DNA of 64,000 nt from Ruminococcaceae bacterium KH2T8 (GTDB lineage: Bacteria > Bacillota > Clostridia > Saccharofermentanales > Saccharofermentanaceae). How positions within the stretch are numbered: position 1 is the first letter of the stretch; each line of letters opens with the position of its first letter. Location: contig FOIY01000004.1 in NCBI GenBank assembly GCA_900111435.1, positions 1-64,000 on the forward strand. Reading direction: 5' to 3'. The translations under genes were made by a program, and so were the position numbers. Below the pieces are notes generated by a model. That model did not search any database. It had not been told where the DNA came from and saw only the letters and a program-made list of their open reading frames with translations. This document shows, in pieces, positions 63,302-64,000 of the stretch.

Positions 63302-64000
63302 TTATATAACATTGGCGGCGCCTCTTTTTCTGCTGATCAGGATGAGTGCTGCGGCTGCAAGCGAAATAAGAATAAATGCGGCCCATGAACCTTCTACGCC
63401 GAATCCCGTATCGTAGCAAAGACCATTGGACGAACTCACTACCTTAAAGATCGAGTAGGGTGATGACATGCCGCTGTTGGGAAGTCCGAAGATTACCGTC
63501 TGTGTATAGTTCCATGCAAAATGGAACATGATAGCCGTCCAGATGTTGCCGGAATAGAATACGACTAACGAGAAAAGGATGCTGACTGCAACAAGATTTA
63601 AGATACTTGCTGCGTTGATGCCGGGATTACCAAGGTGAAAGATCGTAAAGAAAAGACTGTTTCCCACGATGGCAACTATGGGGCTCTTGTACCTTCTTCT
63701 AAGCTTTCCCATGATAAAGAGCCTGCAGATGAGCTCTTCTCCGCCTGCCTGCAATAAGATCGCCACGATATAGCCGATGAGGACAGGTACATCTATGCTT
63801 CCGAGTGTCAGCTTAAGGCTGCCCGTTGCCATTGCGCCCATAACTAAAGCTCCGTTAAGAGCCGCGCCAGCCGCAAGACCGATAGCCGATCCCGTTAGGA
63901 TCGTTATCTTCTTTGCAGGGCAAAGCGGCTTTAAGAGCTTCCTGTTCTTCCTAAAGATAATGAGAGCCAATACGATACTGATGCAGAACCCGATAGAGGA
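63302..64000 (-). CDS. CPBP-family intramembrane protease, 5' part beyond the window
   Basis: Hydrophobic protein with the CPBP motifs GGEELICRLFIMG (EExxxR), FFTIFHLGNPG (FxxxH) and MFHFAWNYTQ (HxxxN/B). The frame stays open to base 64000, so the true start lies outside. Family members process peptides or act in bacteriocin immunity. Confidence 0.85.
   Translation of the reverse strand, partial: SSIGFCISIVLALIIFRKNRKLLKPLCPAKKITILTGSAIGLAAGAALNGALVMGAMATGSLKLTLGSIDVPVLIGYIVAILLQAGGEELICRLFIMGKLRRRYKSPIVAIVGNSLFFTIFHLGNPGINAASILNLVAVSILFSLVVFYSGNIWTAIMFHFAWNYTQTVIFGLPNSGMSSPYSIFKVVSSSNGLCYDTGFGVEGSWAAFILISLAAAALILISRKRGAANVI

Overview
The window looks like a chromosome segment of an anaerobic, plant-fibre-degrading Firmicute (class Clostridia, rumen or gut type). 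The basis is codon and base usage, Shine-Dalgarno-led genes, and a set of polysaccharide enzymes: GH10 xylanase, GH9 cellulase with CBM3 modules, GH1 beta-glucosidase and GH127 beta-L-arabinofuranosidase. Lipoprotein signals on the GH10 and GH9 enzymes suggest surface anchoring; no dockerin or cohesin was seen. The species cannot be named from sequence alone.

Layout. Positions 1-3034 hold an array of inverted repeats, a gene fusing an AraC-type DNA-binding domain to an APH-type kinase, and a lipoprotein. Positions 3035-23864 form an AT-richer integrative element of about 20.8 kb inserted in the 3' end of tRNA-Ser(GCU) at 23842-23932. It is bounded by a 25-bp exact att repeat, carries a tyrosine integrase next to the tRNA and an excisionase-like gene, and has a 24-bp exact repeat inside both ends. 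A diverged copy of its right end lies just outside its left att (2951-3034), so a related element was probably once there. The cargo is defence-like: an RloA/RloB (AbiL-type) pair, an AAA ATPase plus subtilase pair (IetAS-type), an AlbA_2/Schlafen-type protein under a clear palindromic operator, and a KAP-like P-loop NTPase. It also holds a seven-gene agr-type peptide-signalling operon: response regulator, kinase, AgrB, AgrD, a secreted protein, an FtsX-type permease and an ABC ATPase. agrB is split by a run of eight G. Two tiny basic ORFs lie in the middle of the element.

Positions 24018-64000 are core-like and GC-richer. They include NagZ-type GH3 and PAP2; GH10; two MATE transporters, one divergent from a TetR operon with two matching operators 50 bp apart; an AraC/anion-permease pair; SGNH hydrolase and clostripain-type protease; a sugar-isomerase / FMN-dehydrogenase / GH127 operon; an orphan DNA methyltransferase with an altered motif IV; and an XRE membrane regulator with a decayed partial copy. 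Further on come a ZIP transporter, GH9, GH1, a YczE-like protein, a periplasmic-binding-like domain fused to GGDEF beside a membrane GGDEF protein, small enzymes, a toxin-first RelE/RelB-type module, an XRE plus U32-like pair behind a perfect 14-bp inverted repeat, and a CPBP protease gene running off the right edge. No rRNA or CRISPR array was seen.
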